Below, piece by piece: positions 41,801 through 50,770 of a DNA stretch of 64,000 nucleotides; the first letter of the stretch is position 1; the number at the start of each line of letters is the position of its first letter. Source of the DNA: Cryptosporidium bovis (taxonomy: Eukaryota; Apicomplexa; Conoidasida; Eucoccidiorida; Cryptosporidiidae); contig VHIT02000036.1 in NCBI GenBank assembly GCA_009768925.2, positions 1 through 64,000 of the forward strand, in the 5' to 3' direction. Both the position numbers and the translations under genes were made by a program. The notes below the pieces were generated by a model. That model was not told the DNA's origin and did no database searches. It was given only the letters and a program-made list of their open reading frames with translations.

Positions 41801-44800
41801 CAAATTCTTGTGAATCCATTCCTATATTAATAGTCTCCTTAATACTACTGAAACAATACCTTTCATCATTTTTTGGATTTTCATCCAATATATATGATTC
41901 TGGCGATATATAACACCATGAATCTATTAATTGTTTTGCGTACTTTATTGTATTACACAATGCACCCTTTCTATGTTCGTATTTCACTATTAAATCATTA
42001 AATAATTGATAACATGAACGCCTAGATACACTTGTCCCTCTACAAAATAAATCCATCTGTATTCCATTCGGCTCTCTATCATATATAAGTGAACCACAAC
42101 CACCTTTTAATAATATATATCTAAATTCATGTGGAAAATTACAGCAATTATTGTTTAACTCACTCTTTCTTTCATTATATATATATGTAACATCATCATG
42201 TTCATTTATCTCTTTCGTAAATTTATTACTATTAATACTTCTATTATTTATATTGCATTTTAAATATGAATTTTGTAAATATTGCAATGGTCTTTTTAAA
42301 AAAATTGATTCTTTAATACCAAAACGTGAATTTTTTATAAATGGCATAGATATACCACTTGTATAAAATAAATTTCTAGCATCTTCATCAATGTTGTTCT
42401 TTTGGCCATTATAAAAACGATCCCATTCTGACTTTCTTATCTTTACAATCTTATATGATTTAAATTTACTTTTCATTTCTCTTCCTTCTATATCCTCAGA
42501 AGCTAATTTTGAATTTGATATCGTTAATTTTTGTGAATCCCATCTGCTCTGTTCGAATTCCTTTGGAGCTAATCTAATTCCTTTCGTTATAAATTGTGTT
42601 TTTAAATTAGTTATAAATCTTTTTGACGTCATTGGATCCTTTAAGGCATTCTCAAAATCTTTTTCTCTACCTTTTGATGATGATAAAAAGAATCCAACAT
42701 TAAATAATACAAATAATGGTCCTATTTTATCTTTATTATCATTTTTGTTGTTATCTTCAATATCTATATCTTCGTTTATTTGTTCATCCTGTTTTTTTAA
42801 ATGATCCACTACCGCTAAAAACTCTTTACAATTATCACATGTTATTGGACATGCCAATGATACCTTAATATCTGCGGATACTCCTTCTGGTATTTCTCTA
42901 TTAAATTGTTTAGCTAGTTGTTCCAATTTCATATTACAAAATGGCTTGAGCATTGAACAATTTATTCCAAATGATTTTAATTGATGATTCTGATCAATAC
43001 ATTCATTCATTGCATTATTATTAATCTTACCATTATTACTTGACTGATTTTCACTTACTAATAAATGTTCGAAATCTCTCGTATCTATTGCTTCTATTTT
43101 CAAACCATTTGGCTGATATATTGGTAATGAAGAATATAATGCAATGTATATTGACGATACACTTGTAAAATCCAAATCTGATGCTTCTTCTATTTTTAGT
43201 ATTACCTTCATTACATTTATATGCGACTCTTGACATTTCAATGTTTCTGGCAATAAATAAATGTTGCTTTTTGCGTCACATACAACTTCTACTGCATTAT
43301 TTTCTCTATAATCATTATTATTATCAGTTTCATATGATAAATTTGAAGGTGAGTAACCTGGACTACATGATACATATAATTTTTTATCTACTAAATTCAT
43401 TCTTTTTTCTATGCCATTAGGGAAAGATGATGAATATTGATTATCATTATTATTATTATTTGTCACTGGTTTATATTCCAGTTGATATCCTAGACCCCAA
43501 TGTTTTGTGGACTTAATTGAGCATTGTGAATTATTCTTCATCTTATTTTCATTGATTTTAACATCGCTAAAATCTGGATTGCAATAATTACAGGATCTTG
43601 TACATACATCACTTAGTAGTAAATATTCACTATCCTCTTCCAATCCATCAAATCTATCTAATAACGAGGGACTTACTTGAACGAGTGGAAAATCACATCC
43701 AAATCCTTGTAAATTTGCTGTTTCGATTGCAACTCTACATTCACCAGGAAGCATTCTAGAATCATCATCACATTCACTTGTACATCTACCACATGATCTT
43801 GGACAATGATCATACACTTTTTTGTTCATATTAAATTTTATACTATTTGCAGTTTTTTTACTATTCTTTAAACTCGTTCTTTCAAATAATGGTTCATTAC
43901 ATACTTCATTTATATTCACTGAAAAATTCATTATGTCTCTACATCTACCATTTACATATGAAATATATACGTCGTCTTTACACATTTTCACATCTATTTC
44001 TTTGCTGATATTATTATTACTATTATCTTTTATCATTGAACTACATAATCCACATGAATATGCACATGCATGTTTTAGTAATGCATTTTTTGGTACACTA
44101 TGTGGTATTCTTGAACCTGGAAGATCTTTTAATGGTGTTAGGCAATCAAATACTGATGTTATTTGTTCACAACTAAAACCAGATAACTCTTCTACTTTTG
44201 GATCATCCTTACATTTTTCACCTTTTTCTTTTAATAATTCAAAATACTTATTATCATCCAAATACTTATTTTTCTCTATTTTATTATTGTCCTCCACCTC
44301 ATTTTCATTATTATTGTCGCTATTATTTATATTAAGATTCTCCTCATTTAAGTTATTATTTATGCAATCACCATGATCATATTCGCACTCCTTGTTGTTG
44401 CATGATTCATCACAAACAGTGTTACCTAAGAACCATTCTGGACATCCTTTGGAACATTCATTGCATTTATTGCACGTTTTTGGACAAACTCTCCAAATAG
44501 GTGTTGAATCAGGAAGTCCATATGATTTGGCACCTGGGATACTAACATTACAGATCGATGAAAGCGTTTTACAACTCATTCCTTTTTGGGATACTTCTGG
44601 TTGGTCTTCACAATATCTTTTTTCACCCATTAAAAATGTAAATGGCTTCCCATAATAGTTAGAATTATCGTCACTAGCTTTATTATCAATATTATCTTTA
44701 CTATAATTATTAATATTGCTAGTATTGTCAGTATGTTTAACATTATTTTTATTGTCATCAATTCTATCATTCATTAATGCATTATTAACACAATTATTAC

Positions 44801-47800
44801 ACGTCAATTTACATACATCCTTCAATCTAGTTCCAATATTAACGTTTTCTAATAGTTTAAATGATTTCTTATTAATATTGTAGTTATTTCTGATTTTATC
44901 AAGTTTTATATTACAATCGTATAAATCTTTTAGTTCATCACAACCTCTGTCAAAAATGTCTTCGACCAATTTAGTGTCATCTTTACACATATTACTGTCT
45001 GTATTGATAATATTAATGTTATTATCTGCGTTACAATCGTTTCCATCATAATTACATTCTGGATTTTGACAATTAATATCGCAATAACCATTATTTACGA
45101 ACCATTTAGGACAACCAGGAGAACATTCTTCACATATTCCACATGTTTGTGGGCATACTTGGCTTATTGTAGCAGAATTAGATAATCCTGCCTCTAGTGA
45201 TGATGATGAAAGAGGTAATTTTAATTTGCATGCTTGCTTCAATGCTTTGCAACTTGCCAATGAATCTATTAATTCCGGTATATCTGTACAATTTCTAAAT
45301 TTTCCTGCGAAGAACGTTATTGGTCCTTGGGAAATACTGTCGTTTATTTTGTTCTCGAAATCATTAACCTTTTTTTCGTGACCACCATTTATATATTCAT
45401 TAATATGATTGTCACTACTATCATTGCCATTGTTATAATCATCATCGTCAATATCTCCTTCATCTTCACCATTATTTATGCAATCACCATGATCATATTC
45501 GCACTCCTTGTTGTTGCATGATTCATCACAAACAGTGTTACCTAAGAACCATTCTGGACATCCTTTGGAACATTCATTGCATTTGTTACATGTTTTTGGA
45601 CAAACCTGCCAGACAAAACTGTTTTCTGGCAATCCATAATTTTGAGGACTCGGTATATTTAAATCACACATATTTGATAGTGTATCACATGATATACCTT
45701 GTTCCTTAACTTCTGACTGATCTTCGCAATATCTCTTTTTACCCATTACAAAAGTATAAGGTTTATTTAATGGATTGTCATAATTATATTCATCCAAGTT
45801 TCTTAACATTTCTATCTCACCGTTTTTATTAATATTAACTTTATTATTATTTTCAATTATTTGTGAGAGAAATCTAAATGATCTTTTTAAATTATTATTG
45901 GTATTACTTTTTGCATTTGGCAATGAATTTACAAAATTATTACTGTTTTCTGATGTAATATTAGAGCCTAGTAAATTGTTATTTTCATTATCTTGTTTGG
46001 GATTTGATTCGTTTTTGTTAATAACATTTGGATTTTTTAAACAAACTAGTTTTAATTCGACAAATTCTTGTAATATTTTCTGTTCTGCTATATCAACGAG
46101 ACTCCATAAGGTATATTTTTCAAATAATGGATCATTGTATTCTGGATAAAATGATTCTATAGATATTAGGTATAATGTACCAACAGGACCTAATATTACT
46201 CTTTGCTGATCACCTGTGATATATATAGGCTCACCTATATCTCTATACATAATATATGTATATGAATGTCTATTATCTCTTTTATATAGTGTATTTACGG
46301 ATCCAATTAATTGTGGTGCTTCCTGTATCATTACATATGGACATTCATCTTCTTCGCAATTTGGAATTCTAGGTACTCCATCACCATCTACATGTAATAA
46401 TGGTGCTCCTTTAGGTTCTATTTTTTGTATAAACCCACCTTCGTTACATTGATATTTAAAATAAGGTATACCTGTATATTTTCTAAATCTCATACCTTCT
46501 TTGCAACTAATACTAATAACGTCACCTTTATTATATTCATTCTCACTATTTTGGCTCTGATTATTGTCTAAATTACCAACATTGGTATTAATAGTATTAC
46601 TTTCAGAAGGAATTATTTTTTGATATATGATATCATTAGATGGCTTGGGGAGAGTACATGAGACTTTAAAAACAATATTTTCTTCGCAATCACCATCATC
46701 AAATCTACATTCTGAATTATTACATGCTTGATCGCAATATAAATTACCAATATCTCTAAGCTGACATCCAGGCGAACATTCTGTACACATACCACATGTT
46801 GAAGGACAACCATCCATTATTCTAGCTTCCGTAGGCTTATCATCAGGGTATGATACACCATTTGCTTTTGCAACATCTATTAATCTCTTTTGGCAACCAA
46901 ACATCGCTTTCAATATAGAGCATGGCACAACTTCCTGAGCTTCCGGTCGATCTATACATGGCTCATCTGGGCATCTAAAGCCATTACAGCCAACTTTTTG
47001 TTTAAGATCGTATTCACATCTACCACCTCCTGTGGCAGGTACTTGTATTTCTCTTTCTCTTCTTTTTACACCACCACCACATGTTGCTGTACAAGGTGAC
47101 CAAGCTGACCATTGCCCAACCTCACAGTCTCTTGTAGCAATGCATTGAAATTCATTACATGGCTCAAATTCTTTTAATATACCACATTCAGCACCTTCAT
47201 TTGGTGCCGATACAATATTCCTACTTCTTGTTCTTGAACCACCACCACATGATTTGCTGCATTGTTCCCATTCTGACCATTCACTTAATATGCAATCTGA
47301 TTTACATGACTTTCTTGCACATGGTCTAAAGTCTTCTAATGGTGGACATGAAGCACCTCCCTCAGTTCCTCTATTTTTTATATTTCTCCTTCTTCTTTGT
47401 ATACCTATGCCACAGTTTACGTCACATTCTGACCAGCCACTCCATGGTCCTGCTTCACAATCTATTGGACAATTTTCAATTTTTGGACATAATAAATCAC
47501 TATTGTTGTCATCACTTAAATTGACAGCTAACATTATTTCATCGTTGTTCTTTATTTCTACTAAATTTGGGCATTCTTGATTTAAAGTTGGTGGTTCCAA
47601 TATCATTCTTTCTCTTCTTCTAAACGGTTTTTCATCGCATCCACCCAAACAACCACTCCATTCTGACCATGGTGACACTATGCATGAGCTCGGACATACC
47701 GATTCATTGCATTTTCTTATCTCTTCAGTAGCTAATTCACATTTTTTACCGTAAGACGGAACTTGTAATATTCTATTTCTACTTTGATATCCGTCTCCGC

Positions 47801-50354
47801 ATGTTGCACTGCAATTAGACCAATTACTCCATTGCCCAACTTGGCATCCAAAACTACATTCCTCGTCCAATATTCTAACACACTTTAGCGTGTCAGATAA
47901 TGGACCACATGTCTTTATTATTTTATCTTTTTCAGTACTGGACAAATAATTAAAATCTTTCCCTTCCTCTTCTGTTATGATTTCTCTCACTCTTTCTACA
48001 ATACCTATGCCACATTTTTTTGAACAACCTTGTACAATATCACCACCATATCCAATGTTATCCTCATTATTTGAATATAAAGATGATTTTATCGCTTTTT
48101 TATTTTTCCATGGTCCCAATTCACATTTTATTGAGCATGGTATTGTATTACATTTCTCTACTTCTAATAAGGATGGACAATAATTATTTCCATTACTATT
48201 ATTACTAACACCAATTCCTCTTGACAACAATGGTCTTCCTATGTTCTTATTTAAATGCAGTGGCATACCAGACGTAGAAGAATATTGTGATGACAATGGT
48301 GAAGATGTGTTATTATTATATAATGATGATGCCATTGTTTTTAAAGACTGATTATTCAATGAATAGTACGATGATGAATAGGAATATGAATTTATTCTCT
48401 CTCTTATTCTTCTTCTAGTTCCACCATCACAACTAGCACTGCAATCACTCCATGAACCCCATTCCGTTACTTGACAATATTCATTTAATTGTGATTCATC
48501 ACATTCTTCACTGCAATTTTCACTTTCCATATATTCTCTTTCTTTAGAACAATCTGTTATCCCATTGTTAGTTATTCCCTTTGAATTTGATAATATCATT
48601 CTATGTCTGTGTTTTTTTGGTTTCAACTTTCCATTGTTTGTAGCTGAAGATAATGGTGAAATGTTTTCTGATTTATTCGTGTAACAATCATCTAAGCAAC
48701 TGGTCCAAGCTGACCATTCACCTAATACACAATTATCATTGTTGCTACCTCTTATCTCACCAGACCCACATTTCCCTCTGCAATCTTTACTTTCTTCTAG
48801 TATGGGACAATATCCAGTTTTGGGGAGTGATATTATATTTCTGTATCTTTTAGATAAACCAGGTAAGTTACACTCTTTGGAAGAACACTCTGACCATTGG
48901 CTCCATTCTGATACTTTACACATATCACTTATACATGATCTGTCATTACATTCTTTTGTCTGGAATAACGGTCCACATACATTTTCCGTATTGTTTATTA
49001 AGTTATCTGACAATAGCAAATCGTTATCTTTTTCTGGGCCACTTAATAACCATCTTGCTCTTAATCTTGAACCAATTCCGCAACTTGTTGAACAAGAAGA
49101 CCAAGAAGACCAATCACCCATATTACATTTAACTAGTGCTTCTACTTCAAGTCTTTCATTATGATCACATTCTTTATATTCAATCTCATCTTTACATTTA
49201 CTATATTCCAATTTTCTTTTTGACACTTTCGTTCTTTTTTTTAATAATTTATATATCAATTTGTTACTTAAACTAATGATTTTATTGTTGTCATCTCCAT
49301 CGTTTTCTATTTTTTCTGGATAATATGAGCAACTGGACCAATTAGACCATTCTGAGTATTCACATTGATTTGGACATTCCTCATAAAAACCAAAACAACT
49401 TATTTCTCTTTCTTCTACTTGACATAATTCATCAGCATCATTGGGTTTATATGAAGGTGTTAGTATTTCTTTTCTTTCAATACAACCATTACTACTTAAG
49501 GCATTACTTTTACATGGATTTCTTGATATAACAGACTTAAATTTGTATTCACCAAGTGTGCATTTATTTGTGCATGAATCTTTAAAACACTCTCTTATTT
49601 GTCTTGTTTCCGGACATTGAAATAAGTTCTGATCTTTTGGGGCTTTAATTATTGATCTTTCTCTCATTTGATGACCAATACCACATGATGATGAACATGC
49701 TGACCAAGAGCCCCATTCTGAAACATTACAACTTAATGGGCAAGTTATGTGTGAATTACAACCTGTTTCCTCTGCTATCAATGCACCACATGGATCGCCA
49801 CCATTTCTAGGATTTACTATTATTTGCCTTGTTCTTGTTATTCTTCCGCCTGGGCCACATGTAACCGAACAACTTGACCAGGAAGACCAATTTGATAATT
49901 TACAATCAACCTTCCAACAATCACCACCGTCAAACTGACAATATACATTGTCACATTCTGGATCACAAACTCCGTTACCAATAAACCAAAATGCGCATCC
50001 TGATGAACATTCTCTACACATGTTACATGAGGAGGGACAAGCATCCACTACTCTTGTATTACCCGGTATACCTGGAGGTAAACTATCTTGTGATAAGTCT
50101 TTTAGTAATTTCTCACAACCTAAAAGCCCTCCGAATCTTCTCGCTAAGAATGAGCATGAATACCCACTTTCTGATACTGATGGATTATCTTCACATACTA
50201 AACCTGATGAACTTATTATTGCACTTTTCTTATTCCCCCCTTCTATTAACCCAAATAACAATATCAGTGATAATAATGAGGTGTATATTAGGTTACTCTT
50301 AAATAATATTGCAAAAAAATAATATTCTCTTCCCTTTCTTTTTTTTATTGCCAT
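38850..50354 (-). CDS. giant type I membrane protein with TSP1, ShK-like, LNR and CCP modules, 3834 aa
   Basis: A hydrophobic signal region spans residues 1-40. A ShK-like cysteine module and an LNR (CDPECDNVYCQFDGGDC) come first, then about 14 TSP1-type modules (roughly 150-1135). About ten of these are canonical, such as NWSSWSSCSVTCGPGGR and QWSAWSPCTATCGGGVKR, and others have lost the W-x2-W core. There follow repeated ShK-like modules (C..D....C...CP.TC..C), six LNRs in total, and a long cysteine-poor middle. A further LNR lies at about 3099-3129, and three CCP/sushi-like modules at about 3450-3705. A single membrane helix (about 3724-3750) precedes a cytosolic tail of about 82 residues containing YDYDQYQRV. 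Apicomplexan TSP1 proteins act in adhesion, motility and invasion, and LNR and CCP modules were probably acquired from animals. Asn-rich linkers separate modules. The frame is unbroken with no intron. Confidence 0.93.
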   Translation of the reverse strand: MAIKKRKGREYYFFAILFKSNLIYTSLLSLILLFGLIEGGNKKSAIISSSGLVCEDNPSVSESGYSCSFLARRFGGLLGCEKLLKDLSQDSLPPGIPGNTRVVDACPSSCNMCRECSSGCAFWFIGNGVCDPECDNVYCQFDGGDCWKVDCKLSNWSSWSSCSVTCGPGGRITRTRQIIVNPRNGGDPCGALIAEETGCNSHITCPLSCNVSEWGSWSACSSSCGIGHQMRERSIIKAPKDQNLFQCPETRQIRECFKDSCTNKCTLGEYKFKSVISRNPCKSNALSSNGCIERKEILTPSYKPNDADELCQVEEREISCFGFYEECPNQCEYSEWSNWSSCSYYPEKIENDGDDNNKIISLSNKLIYKLLKKRTKVSKRKLEYSKCKDEIEYKECDHNERLEVEALVKCNMGDWSSWSSCSTSCGIGSRLRARWLLSGPEKDNDLLLSDNLINNTENVCGPLFQTKECNDRSCISDMCKVSEWSQWSECSSKECNLPGLSKRYRNIISLPKTGYCPILEESKDCRGKCGSGEIRGSNNDNCVLGEWSAWTSCLDDCYTNKSENISPLSSATNNGKLKPKKHRHRMILSNSKGITNNGITDCSKEREYMESENCSEECDESQLNEYCQVTEWGSWSDCSASCDGGTRRRIRERINSYSYSSSYYSLNNQSLKTMASSLYNNNTSSPLSSQYSSTSGMPLHLNKNIGRPLLSRGIGVSNNSNGNNYCPSLLEVEKCNTIPCSIKCELGPWKNKKAIKSSLYSNNEDNIGYGGDIVQGCSKKCGIGIVERVREIITEEEGKDFNYLSSTEKDKIIKTCGPLSDTLKCVRILDEECSFGCQVGQWSNWSNCSATCGDGYQSRNRILQVPSYGKKCELATEEIRKCNESVCPSSCIVSPWSEWSGCLGGCDEKPFRRRERMILEPPTLNQECPNLVEIKNNDEIMLAVNLSDDNNSDLLCPKIENCPIDCEAGPWSGWSECDVNCGIGIQRRRRNIKNRGTEGGASCPPLEDFRPCARKSCKSDCILSEWSEWEQCSKSCGGGSRTRSRNIVSAPNEGAECGILKEFEPCNEFQCIATRDCEVGQWSAWSPCTATCGGGVKRREREIQVPATGGGRCEYDLKQKVGCNGFRCPDEPCIDRPEAQEVVPCSILKAMFGCQKRLIDVAKANGVSYPDDKPTEARIMDGCPSTCGMCTECSPGCQLRDIGNLYCDQACNNSECRFDDGDCEENIVFKVSCTLPKPSNDIIYQKIIPSESNTINTNVGNLDNNQSQNSENEYNKGDVISISCKEGMRFRKYTGIPYFKYQCNEGGFIQKIEPKGAPLLHVDGDGVPRIPNCEEDECPYVMIQEAPQLIGSVNTLYKRDNRHSYTYIMYRDIGEPIYITGDQQRVILGPVGTLYLISIESFYPEYNDPLFEKYTLWSLVDIAEQKILQEFVELKLVCLKNPNVINKNESNPKQDNENNNLLGSNITSENSNNFVNSLPNAKSNTNNNLKRSFRFLSQIIENNNKVNINKNGEIEMLRNLDEYNYDNPLNKPYTFVMGKKRYCEDQSEVKEQGISCDTLSNMCDLNIPSPQNYGLPENSFVWQVCPKTCNKCNECSKGCPEWFLGNTVCDESCNNKECEYDHGDCINNGEDEGDIDDDDYNNGNDSSDNHINEYINGGHEKKVNDFENKINDSISQGPITFFAGKFRNCTDIPELIDSLASCKALKQACKLKLPLSSSSLEAGLSNSATISQVCPQTCGICEECSPGCPKWFVNNGYCDINCQNPECNYDGNDCNADNNINIINTDSNMCKDDTKLVEDIFDRGCDELKDLYDCNIKLDKIRNNYNINKKSFKLLENVNIGTRLKDVCKLTCNNCVNNALMNDRIDDNKNNVKHTDNTSNINNYSKDNIDNKASDDNSNYYGKPFTFLMGEKRYCEDQPEVSQKGMSCKTLSSICNVSIPGAKSYGLPDSTPIWRVCPKTCNKCNECSKGCPEWFLGNTVCDESCNNKECEYDHGDCINNNLNEENLNINNSDNNNENEVEDNNKIEKNKYLDDNKYFELLKEKGEKCKDDPKVEELSGFSCEQITSVFDCLTPLKDLPGSRIPHSVPKNALLKHACAYSCGLCSSMIKDNSNNNISKEIDVKMCKDDVYISYVNGRCRDIMNFSVNINEVCNEPLFERTSLKNSKKTANSIKFNMNKKVYDHCPRSCGRCTSECDDDSRMLPGECRVAIETANLQGFGCDFPLVQVSPSLLDRFDGLEEDSEYLLLSDVCTRSCNYCNPDFSDVKINENKMKNNSQCSIKSTKHWGLGYQLEYKPVTNNNNNDNQYSSSFPNGIEKRMNLVDKKLYVSCSPGYSPSNLSYETDNNNDYRENNAVEVVCDAKSNIYLLPETLKCQESHINVMKVILKIEEASDLDFTSVSSIYIALYSSLPIYQPNGLKIEAIDTRDFEHLLVSENQSSNNGKINNNAMNECIDQNHQLKSFGINCSMLKPFCNMKLEQLAKQFNREIPEGVSADIKVSLACPITCDNCKEFLAVVDHLKKQDEQINEDIDIEDNNKNDNKDKIGPLFVLFNVGFFLSSSKGREKDFENALKDPMTSKRFITNLKTQFITKGIRLAPKEFEQSRWDSQKLTISNSKLASEDIEGREMKSKFKSYKIVKIRKSEWDRFYNGQKNNIDEDARNLFYTSGISMPFIKNSRFGIKESIFLKRPLQYLQNSYLKCNINNRSINSNKFTKEINEHDDVTYIYNERKSELNNNCCNFPHEFRYILLKGGCGSLIYDREPNGIQMDLFCRGTSVSRRSCYQLFNDLIVKYEHRKGALCNTIKYAKQLIDSWCYISPESYILDENPKNDERYCFSSIKETINIGMDSQEFVSAPFKLFQSRCKYSSCFRSHLKYFDSVTQLHASWGFPLPSSPLNKIKLNNRINSINPNNGYINTDNNLGGSILEIILEETNERWINLMCTSTSSGTHCQESLSILLERNPIKSRTLLLNPCHSKCFLKVAGKLGSSLQKFGEIANDPQSESLGLLLRHYSRHFCMKNSKGQLCGPLLFAGASLALEASMMHKYSNKSNNNNGNNKNNDVGTEFSLNKGSKLNLNSNEYSIKGFQSHSKSGSNYCSPGCFYQYIGDGMCDLQCFTESCNWDEGDCLTSSMYPEIYSPLEDLFKECILDPPQLSSLSDNIKKRGKMSGGRISNGCSSTCRARYSILTEALGCCNSVAIDLYQSLTYLDEKILSKHKNNSLFSLSSSIINYNQWSISRLEQICGMSLDRTCSNGNMRTQTRILMGLNFPEDGLSNDSYFGQFISRIISKSFNILESDVKKVFISNNNSNNYNYLVDILIDTGNDDNSVEILTKLKFIDNILKSIEYEDKLNNNGIIELENNKKRESTISSLEDIWSDELCMLYELNKYIRIDDNEKLAKKILSSKNNKCNINILDITFEKITTLGVTNSTAPNVPWMNTLGFPLSNKDLQPEPCSENNSYIKDTERYKIVLKSNTKHLPPKFETEYNNIDLSSNIISSKTYSHGTRFSISCSNGYLYTATSGNSPDTLICNNGRWETLTNLKCNKKCNRINFMPNGIKLIDPYNFNENQYILHGTKIAVECMDEYKSTTPLFNDYYECIDGKWKKPYLKCMKYCSNINTDSLGTSHIVTGSEYRHQDYRKVYCNKNHYLSPKSGINSINNKHSEYKSSFISVYDMKGIDDSIKKGYLILNCNNGTWESEPLVCVKGTLTDYSNMKRGIEVTITHIFSIKTLIACIIIVSIILFIIIGIWCAWVIRYKKLTDMYDYDQYQRVDNARRILLQISGVEYSNNDTFERTTLNSDMNNNSSNNSNSNINNDYYSNSRIISSGNNNTSGNL
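44355..44468. repeat. 114-bp exact repeat, copy 1 (LNR-coding)
   Basis: This stretch is base-for-base identical by eye to 45471-45584, 1116 bases away and in the same frame (372 codons apart). It encodes the LNR with CDESCNNKECEYDHGDC in the giant surface protein, residues about 1963-2000. Flanking sequence diverges at once, including at synonymous sites. Confidence 0.9.
45471..45584. repeat. 114-bp exact repeat, copy 2 (LNR-coding)
   Basis: Second identical copy, residues about 1591-1628 of the same protein. The larger surrounding unit (a segment with KRYCEDQ, a ShK-like module, then the LNR) is also repeated but clearly diverged. The exact block therefore looks like a later gene-conversion patch. 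Confidence 0.9.
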
Positions 50355-50770
50355 TTCTTTTACTATTTAATGTTAATTTCTTATTCATTTACATATTTTA
50401 ACTTTATCATCAATATATTTCATCTATAAATTATATTATCGCTACTTTATATTATTTGATCAAGGTTATATATTTGAACAAAATGAAATTTAAATATATT
50501 TTAATGAAAAAAGAAAAAACAAATTTACTCCAATTGCTTGTTTGTAATTTCTATCGTTACTATTATTCCTTTTAATCTTTTTAAGCCAAATTAATATTTT
50601 GAGATTTATTCACGTTTTTACGAGGATAACACCCCTAAAACATAATTTAATGTGATCACCTCTTTTTTATTTAATAAGGCTTTACATAAATTGATATTTA
50701 AAATAACACTAAATTTTTACTTTTCTCTTACATGTTTACAATAAAAAACGATTATTGCTTCTATTAGAAA
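50355..50770. other. intergenic, promoter of the giant surface-protein gene
   Basis: 416 AT-rich bases between two minus-strand genes: the promoter of the TSP1/LNR gene and the 3' end of the lipid-transfer gene. No GGCG-type word or RNA gene is visible. Confidence 0.4.

Noticed and set aside
43822-44376. 184-codon antisense frame inside the giant surface-protein gene
   Set aside because: It is an antisense shadow of a well-supported reading frame with LNR and ShK-like modules.
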